NCBI GenBank assembly: GCA_049969475.1
Contig: JBMFOU010000004.1
Coordinates: forward strand, 62,001-126,000
From: UBA2030 sp049969475
GTDB taxonomy: Bacteria > Bacteroidota > Bacteroidia > Bacteroidales > TTA-H9
Length of the DNA: 64,000 bases
Direction: 5' to 3'
How positions within the stretch are numbered: position 1 is the stretch's first letter; every line of letters starts with the position of its first letter. The translations under genes and the position numbers were made by a program. The notes beneath the pieces are model-generated. The model was given only the letters and a program-made list of their open reading frames with translations. It searched no databases and was not told the origin of the DNA. Below, piece by piece: positions 40,456 to 49,030 of this stretch.

Positions 40456-42477
40456 ATGGGCAAACAACAAGCTGAAAAACAAGAAAATCAGCGTAACCGC
40501 AGAAATGGTTTCGACCCTGTTGCAAATTATGAGGAAACCCGCAGACAGACAGGATATGTCCCCCGAAAGGTGGCTACCCAGGCTGATTATGATCGAATCG
40601 GTTTCATGTCAGGATTGGAAGTTCATCAGCAATTGCTTACTGATAAAAAATTATTTTGTAACTGTCCGGCAGGGCTTTACCATGCAGATGATGATTACGA
40701 TGCCGAGCTGATTCGCCACATGCGGCCTACTCTGAGTGAATTGGGTGAATACGACGGGACGGCCCTGATGGAGTTCAAAACCCGTAAACACATTATTTAC
40801 AGGGTAAAACATGAAACTACCTGCACCTATGAGGTCGACGATACTCCGCCCTTTCCTATGAATCGTCAGGCCCTCGAAATAGCCATTGAAATTTCATTGT
40901 TGGCCAAACTCAACATCGTGGGTGAGGTACATATTACGCGCAAACAATACCTCGACGGGAGTATCCCTACCGGATTTCAGCGCACAGCCATCATAGGGGT
41001 AGAAGGCGAGATTCCCCTCCGACACAAAAAGGTGCGGCTCATCCAGTTGAGTATTGAGGAAGATTCTTGCCGTGAAATAAGCGATATAGGCCACTACAGA
41101 ACTTACAAAACCGATCGGCTGGGGATGCCGCTCATTGAGACAGTTACTTACCCCGACTGCGTAAATCCTGAAGAGGTGATGGAAGCCTGCAACTATATAC
41201 GTTTTTTAAACCGTAGTACTGGCAAGGTGCGAACGGGGAGTGGCGCAGGTCGTCAGGATGTAAATGTTTCGTGCCGGGGTGGACATAGGGTTGAAATAAA
41301 AGGGGTATCGCATACCAAATGGATACCTGAGCTCACTCACAATGAAGCTTTCAGGCAGTGGGCCTTGCTGCTCATCCGCGATAAATTGAAAGCACGTATC
41401 AGCCGCGAATCTTGGAAAATGACGCATCGGCGCATTAATTGGTTCGATTTCCAGTTTGAGTATCCCCCTTTAATTGAAGCGCGCGATAAACGGTTTAAAA
41501 TCGTAGCGGTCAATCTGCCCATGTTTAAGGGTATCCTTTCGCATTTTACCCAGCCAGGGCAGTGTTTTGCCAACGAAATATCTGACCGACTCAAGGTGAT
41601 AGCATGTATCGAAAAACCCAACATCACTCATAGCGAATCCTTGGTTCCCGAGGTGGAAGAGGAAGCCTGGGTTAAAATCCGCACATTTCTCGAGGCCCGG
41701 GACGAGGATGCGCAACTCATTTTCTGGGGACCAGAAGACGACATTGCAACGGCACTTGAAACTATTGAGGAGAGATGCCTAATGGCTTTCGATGGGGTCC
41801 CGCCCGAAACCCGCAAATCGCTGCCTGACGGCACTACCATCTTTGAGCGCGTGTTGCCCGGTGCCGACCGAATGTATCCTGATACTGATTCGGCTCCCAT
41901 CCCTCTCTCAGACGATTACATCGAACGCTTACGCAAAAACTTGCCCGGAGAAGTCATCGAGCGATATCATCAGCTTAAAGCATGGGACGTACCCGAAGAT
42001 ACCTATACTTACATTTTCAAAAGGAATCTTTATCCGTTGATAGAAAAAATTAAAAACGAACTGGGCATCGATGCCCGATTCACAGGGACGTTTCTGGGGC
42101 ACACCCTTCGGCATATCGAAGGCCAGCACCCCACTCAGGTTTCCTTTAATCCTGAAAGGATCTACGATCTATTTAAATTTCTGAAGGAACAAAACCTCGA
42201 CCTAAGGCTGGCCCGCAAAATGCTGCCTGAGGTCTATAATCATCCTGGTATGGACTTCGAGTCGGTACTCACTATCTTGAAATTCAAGAAAAACTCGAGG
42301 GAAGAGCTGATTGGTAAGATTGATTTTCTGAGTAAGAAATTTGACGAAATAGCTCAGAAAAATACTCCACAAAACAAGGTTAACTGGATCATGGGCCGTT
42401 TGCATCATATAGGCCTGGGCAACATGGCTCTGGCTGAGTTGAGGAATATAGTAGAACAAACCGTGCTTGCTTCATGA
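40456..42477 (+). CDS. gatE: Glu-tRNA(Gln) amidotransferase subunit E (archaeal-type GatE)
   Basis: A 673-residue GatB-family protein of the GatE branch, the subunit that binds and phosphorylates Glu-tRNA(Gln) and amidates it with ammonia from GatD. After a charged N-terminal extension of about 45 residues it begins SGLEVHQQLLTDKKLFCNCP, as GatE does. Features of GatE rather than GatB are RHMRPTLSELGEYDG, RTGSGAGRQDVNVSCRGG, VEIKGVSHTKWIPELTHNEA, the GAD-like insertion at about 300-480, and PDGTTIFERVLPGADRMYPDTDSAPIP. The YqeY-like tail domain follows (LARKMLPEVYNHPGMDF). Length and domain order match archaeal GatE. It has its own good promoter and couples through ATGA to the next gene. Confidence 0.93.
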   Translation: MGKQQAEKQENQRNRRNGFDPVANYEETRRQTGYVPRKVATQADYDRIGFMSGLEVHQQLLTDKKLFCNCPAGLYHADDDYDAELIRHMRPTLSELGEYDGTALMEFKTRKHIIYRVKHETTCTYEVDDTPPFPMNRQALEIAIEISLLAKLNIVGEVHITRKQYLDGSIPTGFQRTAIIGVEGEIPLRHKKVRLIQLSIEEDSCREISDIGHYRTYKTDRLGMPLIETVTYPDCVNPEEVMEACNYIRFLNRSTGKVRTGSGAGRQDVNVSCRGGHRVEIKGVSHTKWIPELTHNEAFRQWALLLIRDKLKARISRESWKMTHRRINWFDFQFEYPPLIEARDKRFKIVAVNLPMFKGILSHFTQPGQCFANEISDRLKVIACIEKPNITHSESLVPEVEEEAWVKIRTFLEARDEDAQLIFWGPEDDIATALETIEERCLMAFDGVPPETRKSLPDGTTIFERVLPGADRMYPDTDSAPIPLSDDYIERLRKNLPGEVIERYHQLKAWDVPEDTYTYIFKRNLYPLIEKIKNELGIDARFTGTFLGHTLRHIEGQHPTQVSFNPERIYDLFKFLKEQNLDLRLARKMLPEVYNHPGMDFESVLTILKFKKNSREELIGKIDFLSKKFDEIAQKNTPQNKVNWIMGRLHHIGLGNMALAELRNIVEQTVLAS

Positions 42478-43055
42478 AAAGTCTAGCTGAGAAGCTTTTT
42501 TTGAAACCAGGCTTTAATGTGTTAATGAAGGGGGCAGGAATGGATGATTTTCCTGACTTACAATTATTTAGCATTTCTAATTCGGAAGGGCCAGCTGATT
42601 TTATTTTAATTTGGGCTGAAAATAGTCAACAGATTGAGTCGCTTTTTGAGGAAGTCAAATTACCATTGAAGCCTGAGACCGTTTTCTGGATTGCCTATCC
42701 GAAAAAAGGCTCAGGGAAGAACAGCGACCTACACCGTGATCAGGGCTGGCATACATTGAAATCAGCCGGGTGGCGGCCTGTTTCGCAAGTATCGATGAAC
42801 GATGTTTGGACGGCCCTTCGTTTTAAGCCTGATGCCTGGCCCGAGCCAACTCCATCCAAAATCAGAAGCGAACTGGTGGTACCGATTGAAATGCAGCATT
42901 TGCTTGAAAAGGAAGGTCTTTGGGATGTGTTTCAGGCCTTAAGTTATACCCATCGTAAAGAGTACATCGAAGCTTTTGAGGTTGCCAAAAAGCCAGAAAC
43001 ACGGCAGCGGAGGCTCACTCTGATGGTTGAAAAATTAAAAGCACGAAAAAAATAA
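42474..43055 (+). CDS. DUF3052-like / YdeI (OmdA)-like protein between gatE and gatD
   Basis: A 193-residue protein starting in the gatE stop (ATGA), so it is translationally coupled. Two parts are visible. The N-terminal half (about 1-115) resembles DUF3052 proteins: VFWIAYPKKGSGKNSDLHRD and VSQVSMNDVWTALRFKP. The C-terminal half has the YdeI/OmdA type motif ALSYTHRKEYIEAFEVAKKP followed by ETRQRRLTLMVEKLK. YdeI proteins have been linked with protection against bacteriocins and peptides; no enzymatic role is known to me. Its place between two subunits of one enzyme is unexpected. A link with the amidotransferase is only suggested by position. Confidence 0.85.
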   Translation: MKSLAEKLFLKPGFNVLMKGAGMDDFPDLQLFSISNSEGPADFILIWAENSQQIESLFEEVKLPLKPETVFWIAYPKKGSGKNSDLHRDQGWHTLKSAGWRPVSQVSMNDVWTALRFKPDAWPEPTPSKIRSELVVPIEMQHLLEKEGLWDVFQALSYTHRKEYIEAFEVAKKPETRQRRLTLMVEKLKARKK

Positions 43056-43072
43056 AATCAACATAAATAATA

Positions 43073-44458
43073 ATGAGCGAAGATATTTTTCAGGGATACA
43101 AGGGAAGAGCCCTCGAGATACTTAAAAAATTCAATGTGAGGGTTTGGGGGCAGGCAGAAATCAAGACCACACGGGGAGAGTTTAAGGGAACCATTTTGCC
43201 CAGGGCCGAAAACGACGACGACCTGCACATCGTGGTAAAGATCTCCACTGGTTACAACATTGGTATCGACATTCGAACCATTGAGCAGATGCGGGAGATA
43301 GGCTACAAAAAGGCCAATTATAAAATCCCTGAAAAGCAGTTCCCGGTTACCCCAGGGCTGCCCAAGGTGAAGCTGCTGGGGACTGGAGGGACTATTGCCT
43401 CGCGTCTGGATTACAGGACTGGGGCTGTAATTCCGGCTTTCACCCCGGGAGAGCTTTATGGAGCCGTGCCGGAGCTGGCTGATATCTGTAACCTGGAGAC
43501 CGAAAAACTCTTCGCTGTTTTCAGCGAAAACATGGGACCTACCCAATACAAGGCCCTGGCTATTGCCATTGGTAAGGAAATTGAAAAAGGAGTGGACGGA
43601 ATAGTTATTGGACACGGCACCGACACCCTTTCGCACACAGCTGCCGCACTCACGTTCATGGTGCAAAATCCTCCTGTTCCCATCGTTCTGGTAGGATCGC
43701 AGCGCTCATCCGACCGGCCCAGCTCCGATGCGGCCCTCAACCTGATGCATGCGATGACTGCGGCTGGCCATGGCGACATAGCCGAGGTCATGGTATGTAT
43801 GTTTGGCCCCACCAGCGATGAATACGGACTCTTGCACCGGGGCACACGTGTGCGCAAAATGCACTCAAGCTACCGTAGCACCTTCCGCACCATTGGCGAT
43901 ACCCCTGTAGCTATGGTTACCCGAAAAGGTGTTACACCCATCAAGGCAAAGTATAATCCCCGCCGCAAAGACCGTAATGTTATCATAAAACCCTATTACA
44001 ACGAGAGGGTTACCATGCTTTATTATTACCCGGGAATGAACCCAGATATCCTGCATTCCATCATCGATTTGGGTTATAAAGGAATTGTATTTGTGGGAAC
44101 GGGCCTCGGGCATGTGAATAAAGAGCTCTACCCAGCCATTGAAAGGGCCCATAAGGCGGGTATTCACATGTATATGACCGTGCAAACCATCTGGGGCTAT
44201 GTACACATGTTTGTGTACGACACCGGTCGCGACATGATGGCCAAAGGCATTATACCCGCAGGCAATATGCTGCCCGAGACAGCCTTTATCAAACTGAGCT
44301 GGGTTTTAGGTCAAACCGATGATCCGGAGGAAGTAAGACGGCTCATGCTAACTCCCATCAATGATGAAATTACCGAGCGGGAGCCTTATAATGGTTATCT
44401 GGTGTATCAGGGAGGGGTGCCTGAGGTGGAAGAATTTATCCGAAAGGTTCACAAATAG
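43073..44458 (+). CDS. gatD: Glu-tRNA(Gln) amidotransferase subunit D (archaeal-type GatD)
   Basis: The asparaginase-like subunit that hydrolyses glutamine and feeds ammonia to GatE; 461 residues. It has the GatD-specific N-terminal domain (about 1-95, with VRVWGQAEIKTTRGEFKGT) absent from plain asparaginases. The catalytic tetrad of the asparaginase fold is intact: Thr107 (LLGTGGTIAS), Thr183 and Asp184 (GHGTDTLSHTA), and Lys262 (TRVRKMHSSY). SENMGPTQYKAL and FVGTGLGHV are also typical. It is 17 bases after the DUF3052/YdeI-like gene, completing gatE-x-gatD. Confidence 0.94.
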   Translation: MSEDIFQGYKGRALEILKKFNVRVWGQAEIKTTRGEFKGTILPRAENDDDLHIVVKISTGYNIGIDIRTIEQMREIGYKKANYKIPEKQFPVTPGLPKVKLLGTGGTIASRLDYRTGAVIPAFTPGELYGAVPELADICNLETEKLFAVFSENMGPTQYKALAIAIGKEIEKGVDGIVIGHGTDTLSHTAAALTFMVQNPPVPIVLVGSQRSSDRPSSDAALNLMHAMTAAGHGDIAEVMVCMFGPTSDEYGLLHRGTRVRKMHSSYRSTFRTIGDTPVAMVTRKGVTPIKAKYNPRRKDRNVIIKPYYNERVTMLYYYPGMNPDILHSIIDLGYKGIVFVGTGLGHVNKELYPAIERAHKAGIHMYMTVQTIWGYVHMFVYDTGRDMMAKGIIPAGNMLPETAFIKLSWVLGQTDDPEEVRRLMLTPINDEITEREPYNGYLVYQGGVPEVEEFIRKVHK

Positions 44459-44469
44459 CCTGAAGCTTC

Positions 44470-45180
44470 TCAGGATTTAAACAAGAAAATATTATAGCCC
44501 CCCGGTGTTGAGAGGATGGCATCGGTAGGGCCGGTTTTACATTCTCCCAACTCGCGGGCCACTTCTACTTTCAATTCCTTTAGCAGCTTAATTCGGTCTT
44601 TCATATCAGGCTCGAAATAAGTAATGGCCGGCGAACGGAACTCATGCTGCACTGTTCCTTTGCGATAGAATCCTATTTTAATAAAATCATCGGCCAGGGT
44701 CACCCAATCACCCAAAGGATTTCCATACAATACCTCCATACCCATTTTTTGCCAAAAATTTACGGTTGCCTCATAATCTATGGTCTCCACGCTGATTTCA
44801 AAAAAGGTTCCGCAAATGGATATAGGGCTTCCTTTGAGCGGGGCCACACTATTTTCATTCAATTGCATAAGGCTGAGGGTGGTACCCGAGGGGCCACTTA
44901 TACGGGGATAAGGTATGTCCTCGCCTTCCACCAACATAAAACCCCGACTTTGAATATCATGCTTCATGGCCTGAAGGTCTTTTCCCGCCATTACGATTCC
45001 CGTGGGAAGCATGCCCTGGGGTGTAATGAGTAAGCGGAGAGTGCCATCTGTAAGGCAAAAGCCCTCCTCGAAAGGACATATAACCTTATTATAACCTAAT
45101 TCTCGAAAAAAATAATATTCTTTCAATGGGTCGGTCACTGAAAGATTCAAAAACATGGAGTGAAAGATGCCTTTTTTCAT
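44470..45180 (-). CDS. VOC-superfamily (glyoxalase-like) protein
   Basis: A 236-residue protein with two vicinal-oxygen-chelate-type beta-alpha-beta-beta-beta halves: MFLNLSVTDPLKEYYFFREL in the first and CGTFFEISVETIDYEATVNFWQKM in the second, ending GYNIFLFKS. Metal ligands typical of glyoxalase I or dioxygenases are not obvious, so the reaction is unknown. It converges on gatD with an 11-base gap. Confidence 0.8.
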   Translation of the reverse strand: MKKGIFHSMFLNLSVTDPLKEYYFFRELGYNKVICPFEEGFCLTDGTLRLLITPQGMLPTGIVMAGKDLQAMKHDIQSRGFMLVEGEDIPYPRISGPSGTTLSLMQLNENSVAPLKGSPISICGTFFEISVETIDYEATVNFWQKMGMEVLYGNPLGDWVTLADDFIKIGFYRKGTVQHEFRSPAITYFEPDMKDRIKLLKELKVEVARELGECKTGPTDAILSTPGGYNIFLFKS

Positions 45181-45315
45181 AAGGGTGAATAAACTTTTCT
45201 AAAGATATGTAAAGGTAAAAAAAGTGGCTGTCTGTGCCAACCTCATTAAAAAAATCCCTGCTAAGAAAAATTATTTTCCCTTGAAAGGCTTCAAAGGGAG
45301 AATAATCATAAAAAC

Positions 45316-45340
45316 AAAAAACCCCGCTGGGCGGCGGGGC
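45316..45340 (-). terminator. Terminator after tRNA-Glu
   Basis: On the minus strand CCCCGC, loop CGCCCA, GCGGGG forms a 6-bp GC stem followed by TTTTTT. It lies 15 bases beyond the tRNA 3' end. Confidence 0.85.
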
Positions 45341-45354
45341 TATAAAACAATGTG

Positions 45355-45426
45355 TAGCCCGTAGGGGAATCGAACCCCTGTTACAAGGATGAAAACCTTG
45401 CGTCCTAACCCCTAGACGAACGGGCC
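45355..45426 (-). tRNA. tRNA-Glu (anticodon TTC)
   Basis: A 72-base cloverleaf on the minus strand. Acceptor arms are GGCCCGT and ACGGGCT (G1-U72 wobble) with discriminator A; the D arm is GTCT/GGAC; the anticodon stem is CAAGG/CCTTG with loop TTTTCAT giving anticodon TTC; the T arm is AGGGG/CCCCT with loop TTCGATT. The CCA end is not encoded. It has its own promoter and terminator. It is less than 1 kb from gatD, whose substrate is Glu-charged tRNA(Gln), but that closeness may be chance. Confidence 0.97.
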
Positions 45427-45460
45427 TTTTGTTGAAGAACTCTAGTTTGAAAACCGGGTG

Positions 45461-45490
45461 CAAAGGTAGACATTTTTTCGGAACCTACAA
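45461..45490 (-). promoter_or_regulatory. tRNA-Glu promoter (TTG, 19 bases, TACCTTTG)
   Basis: The minus strand has TTG (45488-45490), a 19-base spacer, and TACCTTTG (45461-45468), 34 bases before the tRNA 5' end. Confidence 0.7.
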
Positions 45491-45692
45491 GCATTACAAT
45501 AAAAAATTCATGCTTAAATCTGTATGTTTTTAAAAATGAGCATTTTGTAAATAATGTAGAGTGATTGAACAAGGAGTTGAAAAACTCTTTTGCCTTTAGA
45601 TTGTTGTTTTCGCAAATTTGCACCCATCATTACCGCAATTCTGTTTAAAGGAACAACTCAAAGTTTAAACAAATTTAGTCCCCACCTGTTTC

Positions 45693-45706
45693 TAGTTAAT
45701 TAACTA
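45693..45706. repeat. 14-bp perfect palindrome before the mevalonate operon
   Basis: TAGTTAATTAACTA is an exact palindrome ending six bases before the HMG-CoA reductase ATG. An 8-bp palindrome GTTTAAAC lies at 45663-45670. Either could be a repressor site. The stretch 45427-45692 otherwise holds only the tRNA promoter. Confidence 0.5.
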
Positions 45707-45712
45707 ACTAAC

Positions 45713-47044
45713 ATGTCACTACTGAGTTCAAACATCAAACCTGTTGATGGATTCTCGAGGATGAGTAAAGTAAAACAAATCGAATACTTGTCCTCCCTAT
45801 TCGATAATCCGGCCCGTGTACGCCGTCTGATGGAGCAATTCAGCCTTCAGGACAGCGAATTTCAGAAACGCTTCGACGAATTCAGTGAAAATACCGTTGC
45901 CTCATACCCTTTACCATTTGGCATAGCACCCAATTTTAACCTTAATGGGAGTCTGTATCATATTCCCATGGTTATCGAGGAAAGTTCGGTGGTGGCAGCT
46001 GCCTCCAATGCAGCCAAATTCTGGCTTACAAGGGGTGGATTTCATACCCGGGTCATTTCGGCCATTAAGAAGGGTCAGGTTCATTTTCTTAGTGATGCTT
46101 CCCCTGAAATGCTAAGCACGCACGAAGAAGACCTGGGCAATTTTCTGCGTGATAGGTTGAAACCCCTTACGGGCCGTATGGAAAACCGCGGTGGGGGCAT
46201 CAAAGAGATTAGAATCCTGCCTGAAAATGATAAAATCGACAATTATTATCAGCTAGATGTGAGTTTTGATACGGTCGATAGCATGGGCGCCAACTTCATC
46301 AACTCGTGCCTCGAGGAAATGGGCACCGGCATGGTAGAGTACTTTCATCAGAAATTACCTGGCCGTCGGTTCGAAGTCATCATGTCTATTCTCTCCAATT
46401 ATGTGCCCGAATGCCTGGTAGAAGCACGTGTGGAGGCTCCGGTAGTTTTACTTTCGGGTATTCATCCCGAGATTTCTGCAGAGGATTTTGCGCGTAGATT
46501 TGCTTTAGCGGTTGAAATTGCCCGGACTAATGTCTCACGTGCCGTGACGCATAACAAAGGTATAATGAATGGGGTAGATGCCGTGGTGCTGGCAACAGGC
46601 AATGACTTTAGGGCCGTTGAAGCTGGCGTGCATGCCTATGCAGCCCGTGATGGACATTATCGCAGCCTCACTTCCATAGACCTCAGCCAAGGGTTGTTCC
46701 GTTACACTCTCACAATTCCCTTGAGCCTGGGCACTGTAGGTGGACTCACCGGATTACATCCCATGGCGTCCTTTGCCCTTGAACTGTTGGGTAACCCCTC
46801 TGCCCAGGAACTCATGCAAATTGCTGCTGCAGCCGGTCTGGCTAACAATTTTTCGGCAGTCAGAGCCCTTACTACCTGGGGCATTCAAAAAGGACACATG
46901 ATGATGCACCTCAGCAATATCCTCAATACCCTCTCGGCTACCGAAACGGAAAAAGTACTGGCCCGCGAACATTTCAATGGACACAAGGTTTCTTATAGTG
47001 CCGTGGAACTTTTTATTAAAAAACTCAGAAATGCAGGAGCCTGA
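45713..47044 (+). CDS. mvaA: Class II hydroxymethylglutaryl-CoA reductase
   Basis: Reduces HMG-CoA to mevalonate. The 443-residue length and motifs fit the class II (bacterial) form: VIEESSVVAAASNAAKFW with the catalytic Glu (about 90), NKGIMNGVDAVVLATGNDFRA with the catalytic Lys and Asp, and the C-terminal GIQKGHMMMHL with catalytic His. No membrane segment. It is the first of four genes with overlaps or short gaps, a complete mevalonate-pathway operon. A palindrome overlaps the leader. Confidence 0.95.
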   Translation: MSLLSSNIKPVDGFSRMSKVKQIEYLSSLFDNPARVRRLMEQFSLQDSEFQKRFDEFSENTVASYPLPFGIAPNFNLNGSLYHIPMVIEESSVVAAASNAAKFWLTRGGFHTRVISAIKKGQVHFLSDASPEMLSTHEEDLGNFLRDRLKPLTGRMENRGGGIKEIRILPENDKIDNYYQLDVSFDTVDSMGANFINSCLEEMGTGMVEYFHQKLPGRRFEVIMSILSNYVPECLVEARVEAPVVLLSGIHPEISAEDFARRFALAVEIARTNVSRAVTHNKGIMNGVDAVVLATGNDFRAVEAGVHAYAARDGHYRSLTSIDLSQGLFRYTLTIPLSLGTVGGLTGLHPMASFALELLGNPSAQELMQIAAAAGLANNFSAVRALTTWGIQKGHMMMHLSNILNTLSATETEKVLAREHFNGHKVSYSAVELFIKKLRNAGA

Positions 47045-47981
47045 ACCTGTATTCCTTACCTCTTCACCTGGTAAAGTCTTGCTCAGTGGCGAATATTTCG
47101 TTCTCTGGGGGGCTACGGCCTTGGCTTTTCCTTCCCTTCAGCGGCAATATCTTACTGTTTGCGATACGACTGATCAGGCCTTTCACCGCTGGACTACCTC
47201 AGTGGGGTCCACTGAAATATTTTCTTGCCTGATTGATAAAATCTCTCTGCATGCATATGAAGTAGCAGGATCTAAAGCTAGTGCCGAATTCATCGAAAAA
47301 TTGCTCTGGGCGGCCCGCTCGATGAATCCCGCAATTTTTGAAACAAGCCGGCACTTTCATACAGAGCTGGATTTTCAACCCGAATGGGGCCTGGGAAGCA
47401 GCTCTTCGCTCATTGTCAATATTTCACGCTTTACACATACCGATCCCTGGGTCCTTCACCAGACCATAAGCCAGGGTTCGGGCTACGATGTTGCCTGTGC
47501 GCTCCACGAAAAACCCCTGCTTTTTAGCCACCCGGAAAATCCCCGAATTAGTTTTCCTGTGATCAATTATCCCTTCGCTGATTCGTTGTATTTTTTACCC
47601 CTGGGGTTCAAAAAAGATAGTAGTCGTGCCATCAGGGAGACGGCTCACCTGCGGCCTTCAACTGCTATTATTGAAGAAGCCTCCCAAATTTCCTATGCAC
47701 TCACCTGGGCCCGCACTCTGACTGAGTTTTCGGAGTTATTGAAGAGCTTTATGCATCTGGTGAAACGTGGATTGGGCCTCAACGATGATTTACCTGCCCC
47801 GCTCAACGACTTTGGTGGCCTTATTAAACCATTGGGAGCCTGGGGTGGTGATTTGGCCCTCGTAATCAGCGATGTTGAGGAAGACTGGCTTCGTAATTGG
47901 TTTAACTCCAGAGGATATGCAAGGCTTATAAAATGGCAGGATATTATTCCTACCTTTCAAAATACAGTTCTTCATGAATAA
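47031..47981 (+). CDS. GHMP kinase of the GYDIA type (probable phosphomevalonate kinase)
   Basis: A 316-residue GHMP-family kinase. The start at 47031 overlaps the reductase end by 14 bases and matches the conserved SSPGKVLLSGEYFVLWGA; an earlier Met is inside mvaA. The glycine-rich ATP loop is PEWGLGSSSSLIVN (about 120-133), followed by SQGSGYDVACALHE, the segment from which the GYDIA family is named, and a C-terminal LGAWGGDLALVI. The operon encodes the other steps, so phosphomevalonate kinase is the expected activity; the family assignment is clearer than the substrate. Confidence 0.85.
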   Translation: MQEPEPVFLTSSPGKVLLSGEYFVLWGATALAFPSLQRQYLTVCDTTDQAFHRWTTSVGSTEIFSCLIDKISLHAYEVAGSKASAEFIEKLLWAARSMNPAIFETSRHFHTELDFQPEWGLGSSSSLIVNISRFTHTDPWVLHQTISQGSGYDVACALHEKPLLFSHPENPRISFPVINYPFADSLYFLPLGFKKDSSRAIRETAHLRPSTAIIEEASQISYALTWARTLTEFSELLKSFMHLVKRGLGLNDDLPAPLNDFGGLIKPLGAWGGDLALVISDVEEDWLRNWFNSRGYARLIKWQDIIPTFQNTVLHE

Positions 47982-49020
47982 TTTAAGCACTACCTGGCAG
48001 TGCCCGAGCAATATAGCTATCGTGAAATACTGGGGGAAGAAAGGGTTTCAACTCCCTGCCAATCCCTCGGTAAGTTTCACTCTGAGCGAATGCACAACCA
48101 CCACTACCTTGAGGGTATACGAACACCCTGGAAAACGTAAACCTGAAGCGCAGGTTTATCTGGATGGGGAGTACCATGCGGCTTTCAGCCAGAGAGTTAC
48201 GGGATATTTACAGGAATTGTCGGCTAATACCCGGTGGCTCAAGGATTTTGACTTTGAGATAGAAACTTCCAATAATTTTCCGCATGGAGCAGGCATAGCC
48301 AGTTCTGCCTCAGCTTTTGGGGCCTTAGCCCTTTGTCTTACAACGTTTGAATGGGAATTTAATCCACCTGAGAATGCAACGGATGAAGCCTTTTTTCGGA
48401 GGGCTTCTTTTTTGGCACGCATTGGCAGCGGAAGTGCTGCTCGTTCGGTATATGGCGGTTGGACTGTTTGGGGTAAAACATCTGCCTTGCAGCACTCTGA
48501 CGATCGTTTCGCCATTCAGGTCAATGAGGATGCCATACATCCTGTATTCAGAAATCTTCACGACGCCATTATCGTGGTATCGGGCGAAACCAAAAAAGTT
48601 TCAAGTTCGGCCGGGCACAAGCTGATGGATGGACATCCATATGCATCGCAAAGGTATCGCAGGGCAGCCGAAAACACCCAGCATCTGATTGAAATATTGC
48701 AGAAGGGGGATTGGGAAACCTTTTCTGCCCTTTGCGAGTCAGAGGCTCTCGATCTTCATGGCTTGATGATGACTTCAAAACCCTCATATATCTTACTGAA
48801 ACCTGCTTCACTTGAATGGATGGAACGTATCAGGCAGGCTATATTACACGAACATTTACCCCTGACCTATACACTCGATGCCGGCCCCAATATTCATCTT
48901 ATTTATCCTGAGGAAGCCGTCAAACAAATCCATCAATGGTTGGACAATCAGAAAATTTCTCAACAAAATCCTGTAATTATTTACGACCGGCTGGGCCTCG
49001 GGCCTCAAAAAAAACTCTAA
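47974..49020 (+). CDS. mvaD: Diphosphomevalonate decarboxylase
   Basis: Converts mevalonate diphosphate to isopentenyl diphosphate; 348 residues. It has PSNIAIVKYWGKKGFQLPAN at the N-terminus, the ATP loop HGAGIASSASAFGALAL, IGSGSAARSVYGGW, and the catalytic Asp region LDAGPNIHLIY. It overlaps the preceding gene by 8 bases (ATGAATAA). Confidence 0.95.
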   Translation: MNNLSTTWQCPSNIAIVKYWGKKGFQLPANPSVSFTLSECTTTTTLRVYEHPGKRKPEAQVYLDGEYHAAFSQRVTGYLQELSANTRWLKDFDFEIETSNNFPHGAGIASSASAFGALALCLTTFEWEFNPPENATDEAFFRRASFLARIGSGSAARSVYGGWTVWGKTSALQHSDDRFAIQVNEDAIHPVFRNLHDAIIVVSGETKKVSSSAGHKLMDGHPYASQRYRRAAENTQHLIEILQKGDWETFSALCESEALDLHGLMMTSKPSYILLKPASLEWMERIRQAILHEHLPLTYTLDAGPNIHLIYPEEAVKQIHQWLDNQKISQQNPVIIYDRLGLGPQKKL

Positions 49021-49030
49021 TATTACGTAT

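Noticed and set aside
40456..42477. Calling the gene gatB of GatCAB
   Set aside because: The family core is shared, but the 673-residue length, GAD-type insertion, SELGEYDG and GADRMYPDTD segments and the gatD partner identify GatE. No gatA or gatC is adjacent.
43058..43666. 202-codon minus-strand frame under gatD
   Set aside because: Overlaps the catalytic region of gatD in antisense; no supporting features.
43073..44458. Calling the gene a plain L-asparaginase
   Set aside because: The catalytic tetrad is shared, but the GatD-specific N-terminal domain and the gatE neighbour favour GatD.
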